In this document: piece after piece, positions 1 to 10,646 of the stretch | How positions within the stretch are numbered: the first letter of the stretch is position 1 | How the letters are laid out: each line of letters opens with the position of its first letter | Assembly (NCBI GenBank): GCA_023512835.1 | Contig: CM042092.1 | Coordinates: forward strand, 29,399,543 to 29,463,542 | From: Taxillus chinensis | Lineage: Eukaryota; Streptophyta; Magnoliopsida; Santalales; Loranthaceae | Reading direction: 5' to 3' | DNA length: 64,000 bases | The notes under the pieces: model-generated | What the model was told of the DNA's origin: nothing | Database searches by the model: none | The model's input: the letters and a program-made list of their open reading frames with translations, nothing else | Translations under genes and position numbers: made by a program

Positions 1-112
1 CATTTCGAGCGTTTTGACAATAATTGGGCTCAATTTGGAGTTCGTGACCTCGGGAGGTCAATTATTGCATTCGGGAGGTCAATTATTGCTGGGAGGCCAA
101 TTATTGGTAGCA

Positions 113-121
113 GTATATAGA
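113..121 (+). promoter_or_regulatory. TATA box of Tek-A 5' LTR
   Basis: GTATATAGA lies about 55 bases upstream of the GA run. The same place in the right LTR reads TATATAAAAA (13238-13247), a better TATA box. Placement between the AT-rich U3 and the purine-rich leader fits the U3/R border, but transcription start is inferred. Confidence 0.5.
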
Positions 122-530
122 AATGAAGAAACTGCCTTATCCCTTAAAATTGTTTGGTGCGTGCGTGTTTTAGCAAGAGAGAGAGAGAAGGTGAAGAGCT
201 TCCTTTGGTGATTTGGGGCGATTGGAGTTCGTGGATCGCAAATAAACTTTCTAGGTAGGTGTCCTTGAACCTCTTATCTCGATTCTGTCTTTGAATATGC
301 ATGATTTATGAAAATAAGTATGAACCCTAGGTTTTGGGGAAAACCCAATGTTTGGGTAAGATTTAATGGTTTAGCATAAGATTTGCGGGTAAAAACTGAT
401 TTATATCAGTTTGGGTATGTAATTTAGTAAAACGCGTGTTTGTGAGTGCCTGGGGGTTGCTGGATTGATTCCAGATGAAAAATAGGCCAAAAACGATGAT
501 GAACAGTACCCTGGGCGAACTGTAGGGTCG

Positions 531-755
531 AAGTTCGTAGTCACCAGCTTCGTAGTCAGCAGCTATGGAGTCAGTAGCTATGGAGTCGCATGTAGTCTGT
601 GGGATTTAGCAGTTATGGAGTCAGCAGCTTCGTAGTCAACAACTATAGAGTCAGCAGCTTCATAGTCAGCAACTATGGAGTCAGCAGCTATGGAGTCAGT
701 AGCTTCGTAGTCAGCAACTATGGAGTCAGCAGCTGTGGAGTCAGCAGCTTCATTA
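531..755 (+). repeat. Minisatellite in Tek-A LTR, about 15-base unit
   Basis: Degenerate units of the type GTCAGCAGCTATGGA alternate with units of the type GTCAGCAGCTTCGTA. The equivalent part of the right LTR (about 13735-13830) holds far fewer units, so the array has expanded or contracted since insertion. The units following at 780-900 are related GATCCGCAGCATCAAT-like repeats. Confidence 0.85.
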
Positions 756-2081
756 GTCCGGATCAGTTGTTCAGATTATTTAGTTCGGATCAGTTAGTCC
801 GGATGTGGCAGCAACAGTGGTCCGTAGCATCAATCCGTAGCATCAATTCCGCAGCATCAATCCGCAACAGTGATCCGCAGCTTCAATCCGCAGCAGTGCA
901 ACTGCACTGCACTAAACCATTTACATTGTAAACCATTATGCCTCTCCACATATAAGTATTTAAGTTATAATGTAAATAATGAAATACCCCTCATTTGGAT
1001 TCAAAGAAAAATACTAGAAAAATTAATTCTCACTCCTTCAAATTGTGAAAATTAGGATTTAGTGTAAAATCTCGAAAAAATCCAGTTTTTCGTAGAGGTG
1101 AATTTTTGGAAAGTGGGGTTAAACATCTCAGAAAAATGGTCAAAAGTCAGATTATCTTAGTTATGATATGGAGACCCAATGCCGGGACTTTTTATTTCAA
1201 GAAAACAACTCTTATGGGTATCTCCTTCCTTGGTCAAGGAATAATGATTGGTTTGTGAAGACTGGCTTCAGTTATAAAGGGAGTATGGTGAACCTTAATG
1301 CCATATTGGTGTTGGTATGTTGGTTTGAGGAATTGGGACTTGGGCTCTATAACTTTGGGTTCTCACCGTGATGCACCGATGGTGCTATGTGGTTGACGTG
1401 GCAGGCATATGCGCCGATGGCAAGCCTGTGTGGCAACTATGGCCGGGCATATTGCGCTGTGGACAGGCTAAGGCCTAAGTGAGCCATTGAGCTCGTGGAG
1501 CTAGGGCTGAGTGCCCTGAGCTGGCATCCCGTGGAGGATCGTGGACAGGCTGGGTCCTGATGCTTGTTTGCAGGCTGAGTCCTGATTATTGTGCACACTA
1601 CACAGTGCACGAGTACACAGAGCATGTAGCATAGACTTGTATGTTTGCATGAAGTGGAGTTTTGGGGTCACTTACTGAGCTGGTCGCTCACCCCCTACTT
1701 GTTGTTTACCTTTTTCAGGTGTGAGTCGGGACTAGTCTTTCTTTCAGGAGGACGTGCCCACTACTCTGATGTAGGATACAAGGCTTTATTCTGTATTGTT
1801 TGTATTATATCCCAGACATGGGTCTGTGGACTTGTATTTGCATACTATTTGTGATGTGATGTCAGTATGACTATTTGACTTATTGTATGCATGATAATGT
1901 ATGGGAAAGTATAGGATTACCCTTGATGTATGAATATACAAGGTTACATATTTGAGACAGCACCCGAGGTGTAGTCTCTATTGGTGCTAGTCACCAACCC
2001 CTTGACCTTTCGGGTGCGGGCAAGGGGAAGTCATGTACCCGGTTTTGGGTTCCCTGGAATTCGAGGGGGGGGGTGACAAGT

Positions 2082-2092
2082 TGGTATCGAGC
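2082..2092 (+). other. Primer binding site of Tek-A (tRNA-Met type)
   Basis: TGGTATCGAGC starts three bases after the LTR end. It is the canonical TGGTATCAGAGC minus one base. The site is complementary to the 3' end of initiator tRNA-Met in many plant LTR elements. Confidence 0.8.
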
Positions 2093-2578
2093 ATGGTCTA
2101 GCGGACCTAGGTTAGTGAGGGGTGGTTAATTGATTCCATGTGACTTGGAAAACCGTAGGGAGGGCGCCTGATCAACGCAGTCCTTACATGTGTTCTAGAT
2201 TATTTTGGTGTTAGTTAGATCATCCTAGGAGCATACATGGGGATGGGGTGCATTGCTAGTGGTATGCTTGTGTGCATGTAGGGCACTAGTTTGTCCTTGT
2301 CTATGTGATATGATTGCATTTGGTGCCGAGATGGCACATGGCCGTGAGAGCCAGGACTTGATTGTGGTGTACCCTGAGGGGTGACACGGTGCTATATGCA
2401 TGGTTGTGGACCTACGGGTCATGTGGTGTACCCCGAGGGGGACACGATGCTATATGTATAGTTGTGGACCTACGGGTCGTGTGGTGAGAACCTACGAGTT
2501 GATTTATGCCTTTGATGGTCGTTTGTGCTAGCAGTGCTAGTGTTGATCGTTTGTTGTTTGTTGTTGTGGCCAGGTATG
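2093..2578 (+). other. Untranslated leader of Tek-A with a 59-base direct duplication
   Basis: Non-coding leader between the primer site and gag. It contains two adjacent copies of a 59-base segment (2364-2422 and 2423-2481), each starting GTGGTGTACCC and ending with GTGGACCTACGGGTC. I see no other feature here. Confidence 0.7.
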
Positions 2579-3837
2579 ATGGCACCACCGAGGAGAGTTA
2601 TCCGAGGCCAGGGCCCAGCAGAGGAGCCCACGATAGAGTCGGGGCACAAGGGGCAGCGAGCCCGCAGCAGAGGTCATCGGCTCCCGTTATGGGACTTGAT
2701 TTGGCTCAGGTGTTGATTCGGTTCACAGGAGGCCATGCAGGGTATGTCGGGATCGATGAGGGATATGGCTAGAGAGGTGGATGAGCCGAAGAGGCAAGAG
2801 CAGCCTCGGCGGCCACCACGGCCTCACCAACAAGAGGCGAGGGTGGTGCGGGATGTGCACCAGTAGGAGGTCGTGATAAAGCCAGCACGACGAGGAGTAA
2901 ACTGGGCTGCACAGTTTTTGAAACATGCACCTAGGACTTTTGAGGATGGTTCGAGGCCAGAGGTAGCTGAGGACTGGATTAGGTGGACAGAGGACATCTT
3001 TGAGATGATTGGGGTGCCAGATGAGGAGTAGGCGCGAGTGGTGATGCACTATTTGTTGGGTATCCCACGTAGGTGGTGGGAGTCCACTAAAGCTGTCCAT
3101 GGCAGTCAGATGAGTTGGAGAGAGTTTGTGAAGCGCTTCTTTGGGGAGTATTTTCCCAGCTCGGTACAATATGCCCGATGGAGAGAGTATTATGAGCTTC
3201 AGCAAGGTTGCCAAACTGTGGGTGAGTATGTGCAAGCCTTTACAGATTTAGGGCGATTTGCTCTTGAGGCTTGGGAAAAGGAAGCCCGTAAAACGCAGGA
3301 TTTTATTCAGGGCTTGAGGCCATCTTTGAAGAAACAGCTAGAACCGATGCAGTTGACCAGCTACTGCGGGAGGCAGTCGACAAGGCACTCATTACTGAGC
3401 GGGGTCAGGATCAGGCGAGAGCCCAGAGGCCGGGCGGTTCAGCAGGTTCGAGCAAGAAGAGGTAGAGTGGGGAGAGCAGTGCCGCTTAGCCTGAGAGGAG
3501 GCAGGTGCAGAGGGTTTCTAGCCAAGCGGTGGGACCTCATGAGAGTTTAGCCAGTCGAAGGTCAGGTACTTGTTGGAGTTGTGGTTTGACCGGACATTTG
3601 TCGAGAGATTGCCCGAGGAAAAGGATGACATGCTTCCGATGCAGGAAGGTGGGACATGGAGCTAGGGAATGTGTTACCCTTAGCTCGACCCGTAGTGTAG
3701 GTCCACGTCTCGAGGAGTGTGGAGCAGGGACGGAGGAGTGTGGCTTCGTCTCGAAGGTCGGTGCCGCCGGCACAAAGCACGCGGGCGCGACCTACGGTGC
3801 GGCGGCCTCGGCGGGAGGCACAGGGTCATGTTGATTA
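2579..3837 (+). pseudogene. Tek-A gag (capsid and two zinc knuckles), broken
   Basis: Gag packages the element RNA into cytoplasmic particles. The start MAPPRRV resembles the MPPRRV starts of the gag remnants of Tek-0, Tek-B and Tek-C. A retrotransposon-gag domain is seen at about 2990-3330 (motifs DWIRWTEDIFEMI, GIPRRWWESTK, WREFVKRFFGEYFP). Two CCHC zinc knuckles follow at 3571-3612 and 3631-3672 (CWSCGLTGHLSRDC, CFRCRKVGHGAREC), typical for the nucleocapsid part. The capsid and knuckle parts are in different frames, so there is a frameshift between about 3340 and 3560. In-frame stops occur near 2714, 2863 and 3029. The family assignment is firm; the gene is not functional. Confidence 0.9.
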
Positions 3838-3879
3838 GCGGGGCAAGGCCCCAATGGGCCAAGCTAGTGGTAGTGGGCC

Positions 3880-4430
3880 ATGAGGGAGGACTTTTGCCCT
3901 TACCAGGAGAGAGGCGAGGTTCCACCAGTGGACGAGGCAGGAGCAGGACCTTCAGTGGTGAGAGGTACCATCATTATTTCTCATACTATCTATTCAGTTT
4001 TGATTGATACTGGTGCTACCCATTCTTTTATTTTGTATGCTACGGTGGTTGGGTTGGAGTTAGATTAGGAGACAGTTAGTCAGTCTCTGATGGTTGCTTC
4101 ACCTTTGAGTGGAATTGTGATACTTGAGAGTATCTGTCGTGCTTGTCGGGTAACACTTGGGGGTGTTAACTTGTTATATGATTTGTATATTATGGAGTTA
4201 GATGATTTTGATGTTATCCTTGGTATGGATTGGTTGGTCTCTGTGGAGGCCAAGATTGATTGTTTTCGATGGCGCATAACGTTTCTCACACAAGAGGGCA
4301 CGCGGGGTGTCTTTGTGGGTGAGTGGACTAAGGAGGCATGCAAGGTTGGGACCTTTGAGGCACGTGTGGGGCGATGTGACCCACCGGTTAGCCAGCTTGA
4401 CGTTGGTTGACGGGGAGGAGAGAGGGGAAG
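3880..4430 (+). pseudogene. Tek-A aspartic protease region of pol
   Basis: The retropepsin motif VLIDTGATHSF at about 3996-4028 gives the catalytic DTGA, and FDVILGMDWL (about 4207-4236) is the usual C-terminal signature of gypsy proteases. The protease would cleave the Gag-Pol polyprotein. It is in the zinc-knuckle frame, interrupted by a TAG at about 4066. The region before 4440 links to RT without an intact frame. Confidence 0.88.
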
Positions 4431-5790
4431 GCTATTTTGTCACCCATTGTAGATCAGTTCTCCGATGTCTTTCTTGAGGACTTGGTCAGTTTGCCACCCA
4501 TGAGGGAGGTAGAGTTTTCGATCGAGTTGTTGCCAGGGACAACACCGATCAGGTTAGCGGATGGCATCGACAAAGCTTAGGGAGCTCAAGCGGCAACTAG
4601 ATGATCTACTGGCACCAGGCTTTATCAGGCAGAGTAGGTCACCGTGGGGCGCTCCAGGTGTTGTTTGCCAAGAAGGCAATGGTTCGCTTCGGGCCGTGTA
4701 TCGACTACCTGGAAGCTGAACCAGGTGATTGTGAAGAACAGTACCCATTGCCGAGGATCGATAACCTGTTTGATCGGTTTCGCGGTGCGAGGTGGTTTTC
4801 CAAGATAGACTTGGGGTCCGGATACCATCGGTTGTGGGTCGGGGACGCAGATATCCCTAAGACCACATTCGGTTGTCGTTATGGGCATTATGAGTGGCTC
4901 ATGATGCCGTTTGGGCTCACGAATGCTCCAGCGAGTGTTTATGAGATTGATGAACTAGGTGTTTGCTCCATATTTAGATATGTTCGTTGTGGTGTTCATC
5001 GACGATATTTTGGTCTATTCAGCGACCAAAAGGGAGCATGAGGAGCATTTGCAGGTTGTGTTGCAAACCTTGCGAGAGCATCGATTGTACGCGAAGTTCA
5101 CGAAATGTGACTTCTGGTTGCAACAGGTGCACTTCTTGGGGCATGTGGTATCTTTGGAGGGTATCACGGTGGATCCCGAGAAGATCGAGGCACTTATGTC
5201 GTGGAAGAGGCCCACAAATGTGTTTGAGATTCGTAGCTTCCTTGGTTTGGCAGGCTACTATCGAGGTTCATGGAGGATTTTTCTAGGTTGGCGGCTCCTA
5301 TGACGAACCCGACTAGGAAGGGAGTTCCTTTTGTTTGGTCCGATGCTTGTGAGAGTGCTTTCATGGAGTTGAAGGCACGATTGACCTCGGCACCTATCAT
5401 GATTCTTCCACAGGGAGGGTGTGCCTTTCGAGGTGTCTTGTGATGCTTCTAGGGTGGGACTTGGTTGTGTGTTGATGCGGGCTCGGTAGGTGATTGCTTG
5501 TAGATCTAGGCAATTGAGGCCACATGAGCAAACTATCCCACACATGATTTGGAGTTAGCTGCAGTGATCTTTGCTTTAAAGAGCTGGCGGCATTATCTCC
5601 TTGGGGAGAAATTTGTGGTATATACGGACCACAAGAGCTTGCGATATATCTTCTCTCGCGAGACCTGAACCTTAGGCAAAGGCGGTGGGTGGAGTACCTG
5701 TAGCAATTTCGGTTTGATATGATGTATACCCCTGGGAAAGGTAATGTGGTGGCGGATGCTCTGAGTAGGAAGAGCGGCCGTGGTGGCCCA
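4431..5790 (+). pseudogene. Tek-A reverse transcriptase and RNase H, broken
   Basis: RT motifs appear in order: [38 protein letters not shown], then FIDDILVYS at about 4996-5022, which carries the two catalytic aspartates. The thumb follows ([31 protein letters not shown]). RNase H begins near 5420 with [14 protein letters not shown], continues through TDHKSL-like residues near 5625 and ends with NVVADALSRKS at about 5745-5777. At least three frame changes (around 4600, 4950 and 5300) and several TAG codons prevent expression. Together these domains would copy the RNA into DNA and remove the RNA strand. Confidence 0.92.
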
Positions 5791-6874
5791 TTGTGCCATT
5801 AAGGAATGGGAGATGATGGGTCGGTTAGCGGCGATGAGATTGCAGATGGTGACCAGCAAGGGGCGAGGGACCCTCAATGTTCTTGTCGCAGTCCCTAAGT
5901 TGCGGCATAGGATCATAGAGGATCAACGGGGGGACATTGACTGTGAGGTCATCAGGGACAGATTCAGCGGCAGACATCTTCCGATTGGACCGAAGATGCA
6001 GAGCATATATTGAGGTACATGCGTGGACCGATAGTTCCCACTTTTCTTTAGAAGGGGTTCTTTGGGAATTTCACCAGTCACGATTAGTTGTACATCCTGG
6101 TGGGACCAAGATGTATCATGCCATGAGGAGGCAATATTGGTGGCCAGGCCTGAAGAAGGCCGTTGCTGATTATGTGAGGAGGTGTTTGACCTGCGGGCCG
6201 GTCAAGACAGAGCACTTGAGATCAGCTGGTGAGTTGCGATCATTGCCAGGTGCTAGAGTGGAAATGGGACCACGTAACTATGGATTTTGTCACTGGACTT
6301 CCTCATTATAGGGGACACGACACTATATAGGTTATTGTGGACCGATTGACCAAATCGGCGCATTTTATTCCGATTCGGGAGACAGACCTAGTGAGGACTT
6401 CGGGACAGAGGTACCTTGATGTTATTGTGCGGTTGCATAGAGTCCCATTATCTATTGTATCTAATCGGGATGCGAGGTTCACCTCTCAATTTTGGAGACA
6501 GTTGCAGCGAGCTTTGGGTACTAGGGTGAACCTCAGTACAGCCTTTCATCCGCAGACGGATGGTCAGTCGGAGCGGACGATTCAGACACTCGAGGATATG
6601 TTGCGTGCCTGTGTCCTAGATTTTGGAGGTTGTTGGGAGACTCACCTTCCTTTGGTGGAGTTCTCTTATAACAACGATTATCAGGCCACGATTGGGATGG
6701 CTCCGTATGAGGCATTGTATGGGCGGCCTTGTAGGTCACCTTTGTGTTGGGCACGAGATCGGAGAGATAGCGGTTCTCGGTCCCGATATGGTTTGACAAA
6801 TCACGGAGATAGTGCAGCTGATTCGACAAGGATGTTGACAGCGCGGAGTAGGCGAGAAGTCCTACGCGGATTAG
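5791..6874 (+). pseudogene. Tek-A integrase, cut by Ath-1
   Basis: The HHCC zinc domain is visible from about 6088 (VHPGGTKMYHAMRRQYWWPG, then CLTCGPVK). The DDE core runs from about 6330 (IVDRLTKSAHFIPI), through IVSNRDARFTSQFW near 6447, to [20 protein letters not shown] near 6552. The catalytic residues are D in VDRL, D in NRDARF and E in QSERTIQ. The frame breaks near 6300 and after about 6750. Sequence stops at SYAD, a motif just before the chromodomain linker, where Ath-1 begins; the linker resumes at 12157. Confidence 0.92.
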
Positions 6875-6878
6875 AAAA

Positions 6879-6896
6879 ATAAAATGCACGTTATCA
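6879..6896 (-). repeat. 18-base stub of the Ath-1 3' LTR
   Basis: These 18 bases are identical to 12139-12156, the start of the 5' LTR. They abut the polypurine region on one side and Tek-A integrase on the other. The remaining roughly 1.5 kb of the LTR is absent. Confidence 0.85.
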
Positions 6897-9030
6897 AATA
6901 CACCACACTTGAACCATTGCTTGTCCTCAAGCAAAAACATACAAGCATGCAAAAATAAAATAAACACGCGATCAAACGGAAGAAAAATAAAATAACAATC
7001 AAGGAGAATCATGGTTTCCCTAAGCATGCAACTCTATCATGATGAAATGGGAATTTAAGCATCAAAATGAGTCATAACTTAGTTCATTCATGTCCATATC
7101 CCTAGTCCAACAACCATGCAATATCTCCACTTAAATTTCAGATATGAGCAAGCAATCCATGATAAAATAGCACCTAGTTTCCCTTTAAGTTCTTACCAAG
7201 GATAAGCAGCCTCACTCAAATATAATAATTCTCAAGCCCCAATACCTATCAATGAACAATGGATGGAAAACTCTATCTCTACACTCGCCATCAACTATTG
7301 ATTAAGTATTTGCCAAGCAATCATGAGAGTTCCCTATTGTGCTCATCAAAGAAAACACACTCTCTATTCTACTTTATTTGAACTCACACGCTAGTCTAAA
7401 CTCAATAAACTCACACTCTATTCTAATAACTGATAAAACAAAATCATGAGCTAAAGAATTGAGCTCAACACTCTCAAAACAAAACATAATTCAGCCAATG
7501 TGGCTTCACAAATCTAAACAATCACACATAAACATCAAGCCAGTGTGGCTTTTATTCTGAATCTTGCTTTTCTTTTTTTTTCTTTTTCTTTTTTTTTTTC
7601 TCTTTTTTTTAAGTAATAACCTTACAAGGTTGCATTTTATGCTCTCCCTTGATGGATTATTCTCTTTTTTTTTGTTTTACTCACATAACACATAAATAAG
7701 ACTGATTTTTCTAATGCATACCCCTTTCAAAATGTGATGGGCTTTTTCCACAATGTGCATCACAGCCTTTTCCAATAATATCACACAATAAAGAAAAGAA
7801 TGCAAAGACAGTCCACGGTGACTCGAGAGGTCTTGCATCCTAACTAAACACCAAACACTGAGCACTAATAAGTAATCACATGCTTACTTGACTCCTACCA
7901 TTAAATAACCAATGTTGAATGCAAGAAGAGTATCAAATCAGACTATTACCCATACCCTAAATGTCACTCAATAGCTAAAAAGAAGCTGTTCTCATTTTGC
8001 ATTTCTTTTTCACTCAACTTTAAGGGTTACTTAGGTCTATCATAGCATTTCATGCTCAGCTAATATTCAAAACTCAGCTCCAAAAACATGGTGATATCAT
8101 TCATAAGATAAAGACATGATCAAACTAAATCGAGCACATTTTAACTACTTTAACACCCTTATCACAACATGATACTAATGTGGCATAAAAATTAAATTTT
8201 AAGCCAAAATTGCATACTTAATATCCATGCCTCTACAAGCAAATCATTCAAGCAAACAACTCAAACAATCATGCAACTAAAAACAGCTTTTGTTTTTTTG
8301 TTTTTTTTTTAATAATTATAAATAAAGCATGCAATCACAACATAAAAGACAAGCAAGTGGCTCAAGTCACTCCCCATACACCACACTTAAAATATGCTAT
8401 GTCCTCATGGCATAAAATAGGAGTAGGAAAAACACTTACCCCTGGTTTGGCACACTTGTAATAGTAGATCACATTGGCCACCATTCGTCGCACCTGAGCC
8501 ACAAAGTCAACCGACGTCTCGCCGCGCACTTCCCAAGTTTCCTTCCCTTGCAGAATAGCCATCATGTAGTAGCAAGCAAAGATCCCACTGGAGTGATTGG
8601 TGTGGAAGCCTTTGAAGATGGCCTCTCTTTATATAGCGTGCATAAGGAAAGATGCTCCAATTGGCGTGATACACGTGCCCCTAAATTTTCAGAGTGTTCT
8701 GACCAAAATAGCCCTTGCACGTGAATTGGTTGAGCCCATCTTCATGCACGTTTGGGCTTCACTTGCTCCTTGCTCCTTGACTTTGACTTTAAAAACAATT
8801 CCACAAGTTCAGGACCCAATAATTTGCTCATCCCGCAAATGGTTAGTTAAGAAAGAAGCAAAGTCTCCTGCACAATGGTTAGCTTGCAAACAATTTATTG
8901 AATAAAATAAATAAAAGAAAATAACATAAAATAAAACATAGCAATAAACATTGGGTTGCCTCCCAACCAGCGTTTTATTTAAAGTCTGTAGCTAGACTTT
9001 GTCATACTAAGCTCAACCAATGTATGAAAG
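6897..9030 (-). other. Ath-1 3' non-coding region with two polypurine-like tracts
   Basis: About 2.1 kb with no recognisable protein. On the minus strand the terminal tract AAGTGTGGTGTATT (6897-6910) abuts the LTR stub. A second copy of this motif, AAGTGTGGTGTATG, lies at about 8378-8391 next to a gene-end-like GCCATGAGGACATAGC. The stretches at about 7680-8200, 8380 and 8960 are homologous to Ath-2 (38760-39600, 36920-37180 and 36150), which fixes the orientation. Poly-T and poly-CT runs at 7565-7610 and 8290-8310 are simple sequence. Confidence 0.75.
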
Positions 9031-9034
9031 GCTT

Positions 9035-9391
9035 TCATCCTGGCATTGTAAACCTCAACGGCCTCATAGACCATAGCAATCGGATGAATGAACGCTGTGG
9101 GAGCCACTTGAACTCCTGATTCAATTGTTGATAGGGAGACACCTCCACAAACTTATGGTTCTCCTTCCTCTCATTCCATCGAGGTGGTAACACAAATTCA
9201 ATATACTCCACAATTGGAGTAGTCATGATGCACGCATGGTTACCTCCCTTGTCAAGCACTTCCTTCTCTTGTATAAGGGAAGATGATTCCAAAGCAAACA
9301 TAGTAGTGGTGGGCTCATGTAGCTTGTCTTCATAAAGAGTACCTTGGTTTGATGTGCCTTCAGATATGAGAATTATAGCATCATCATCCAA
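9035..9391 (-). CDS. Unassigned 118-residue open frame in Ath-1
   Basis: An uninterrupted minus-strand frame of 118 codons between the gag remnant and the 3' non-coding region. It is rich in acidic and polar residues at the start (MDDDAIILISEGTSNQG) and ends with a basic, aromatic-rich part (WNERKENHKFVEVSPYQQ, RLLWSMRPLRF). I recognise no gag, protease, RT or integrase motif. It could be a relic of an extra Athila ORF or the C-terminal half of a longer, now broken ORF: the frame at 9442-9747 is similar in style and lies just upstream. Whether it was ever translated is unknown. Confidence 0.4.
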   Translation of the reverse strand: MDDDAIILISEGTSNQGTLYEDKLHEPTTTMFALESSSLIQEKEVLDKGGNHACIMTTPIVEYIEFVLPPRWNERKENHKFVEVSPYQQLNQEFKWLPQRSFIRLLWSMRPLRFTMPG

Positions 9392-9441
9392 GATTTGTTG
9401 CTACATCCTTGGATTGTCATTTATTGGTTTCTCATGTTCTT

Positions 9442-10412
9442 CTAACACCCCGAACAATTCAAGTCTTCCTCTTCTTCTTGGATAGAAAAATTGTCCTCAT
9501 AAGCTCCAACCATGGGAAGAGTTGAAGTGGATACATCACATGGGCTATTAAATTGTGGTGGAGGGACAACCTCATCATAATGAACCATTGCCCTTGTATC
9601 CACTTCTTGGTCTATAGCATCATTAATGGTTTGACCAGCTAGAATGCGAGCTTCATCTTCAGAATCATTATTAGCAGAAAAACTCCCATTCTTGTGAGGC
9701 GGATGTCGAGAGATTGATACATGGAAGTTGGAGTGATGGCTTTGCAATTCTCTTCGCCTCTATCTCTGTGTCACCAGAAAAGGAGTTAGAGGAGACTCCG
9801 TTATCTGCATTTTGAACCATACTCATCAATAATTGCTCTATATTTTTTATGGTAGTCTCCAAACTTCATAGCCTTTCATTCAAATCCTCTCCCTTTCTTC
9901 TGGTTTCTTCATCTTCAACTTGGGGCTGCCACTCTTGTTGTTGATATGGACAATAATTGCCATAGAGTGGAGCTTCGAGTAAGCTTCATCTTAATATTGC
10001 CCAACCCATATGTTCTCGAATATCCATTGAAGAAACCATTAAACTCCTTAGGTGGTGGCTCTTGTGGATAGTAGTCACCCTCGGGTTGGGTGTAAGTTGG
10101 CCATACTTCTCTACCATCTCCATTAATACTCCCACCATAACAAGGAGGCTCCTGGTATGAATAATCGCTTGTGGGAGGATCATAGACAGGCAATCCCAAG
10201 CACTATATGAAAATTGATCTTGCTGCATGGCCTGGAACATAAACATGTTGGTCTGCCATCATTGAATTCTCCTCATCTCTCCCTTGGTTTTCCCACAAAT
10301 ATTTGTTGCCTTGGATCATCCTTTCCAAACATTCTTCCATGGTTAGCTCCTCCTCATCTCCAAACTTTCTGTCCATTGGAGTCCTGTTCAGGTTCTGGAT
10401 TAAAGGACACAA
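9442..10412 (-). pseudogene. Ath-1 gag-like remnant with internal deletion
   Basis: Starting near the primer site, the frame begins MCPLIQNLNRTPMDRK (10412), passes through a proline- and tyrosine-rich part (YDPPTSDYSYQEPP) and reaches METTIKNIEQLL with NGVSSNSFSGDTEIEAK (9862-9760). The last part is homologous to the Ath-2 gag C-terminal motif GVSSKSFPSDTEITPKES. The capsid core seen in Ath-2 is missing, so the gag is internally deleted or rearranged. Several frame changes are present (about 10200, 9910 and 9750). Confidence 0.65.
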
Positions 10413-10622
10413 GTTCCCCTCTTCGCATACACAACTAGCAATACCTCAAACATATGGTGTATGTTCCTATAAAACAACAAGAACACACCCAAGCAGCTCC
10501 GAACAATGCAAAATAAACAAACAAAGAACACAAAATAACATAAAGTAAAAGACAAAATAAACACCAAGATCAGAATTCAAACAATTTCACTCAATGTTGA
10601 TTTTAAAAACTAGTTAACCGTT

Positions 10623-10643
10623 GAATCCCCGGCAACGGCGCCA
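10623..10643 (-). other. Primer binding site of Ath-1 (tRNA-Asp)
   Basis: Read on the minus strand, TGGCGCCGTTGCCGGGGA is an exact complement of the 3' end of plant tRNA-Asp(GTC) including the CCA. It begins three bases after the LTR end. tRNA-Asp priming is known for Athila elements. Confidence 0.93.
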
Positions 10644-10646
10644 ATT

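Larger units (their letters stand above)
1..2078 (+). repeat. Tek-A 5' LTR (left part missing)
   Basis: This matches 13125-15178 almost throughout and ends GGTGACA directly before a tRNA-Met-like primer site. Visible in order: a TATA box near 113, a short GA run at 176-189, a minisatellite at about 531-755, and a segment at about 2000-2078 repeated in the other copies. No gene lies here; the small open frames in the LTR also occur in its other copies as LTR sequence. It differs from the right LTR mainly in repeat length: a longer minisatellite here, a much shorter GA run. Confidence 0.93.

Noticed and set aside
2506..2772. Alternative plus-strand frames at the start of Tek-A gag
   Set aside because: Overlapping frames without domain similarity; the MAPPRRV start and downstream capsid fix the real gag frame.
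2723..3235. 170-codon minus-strand frame opposite Tek-A gag
   Set aside because: It is the antisense shadow of the recognisable capsid coding region.
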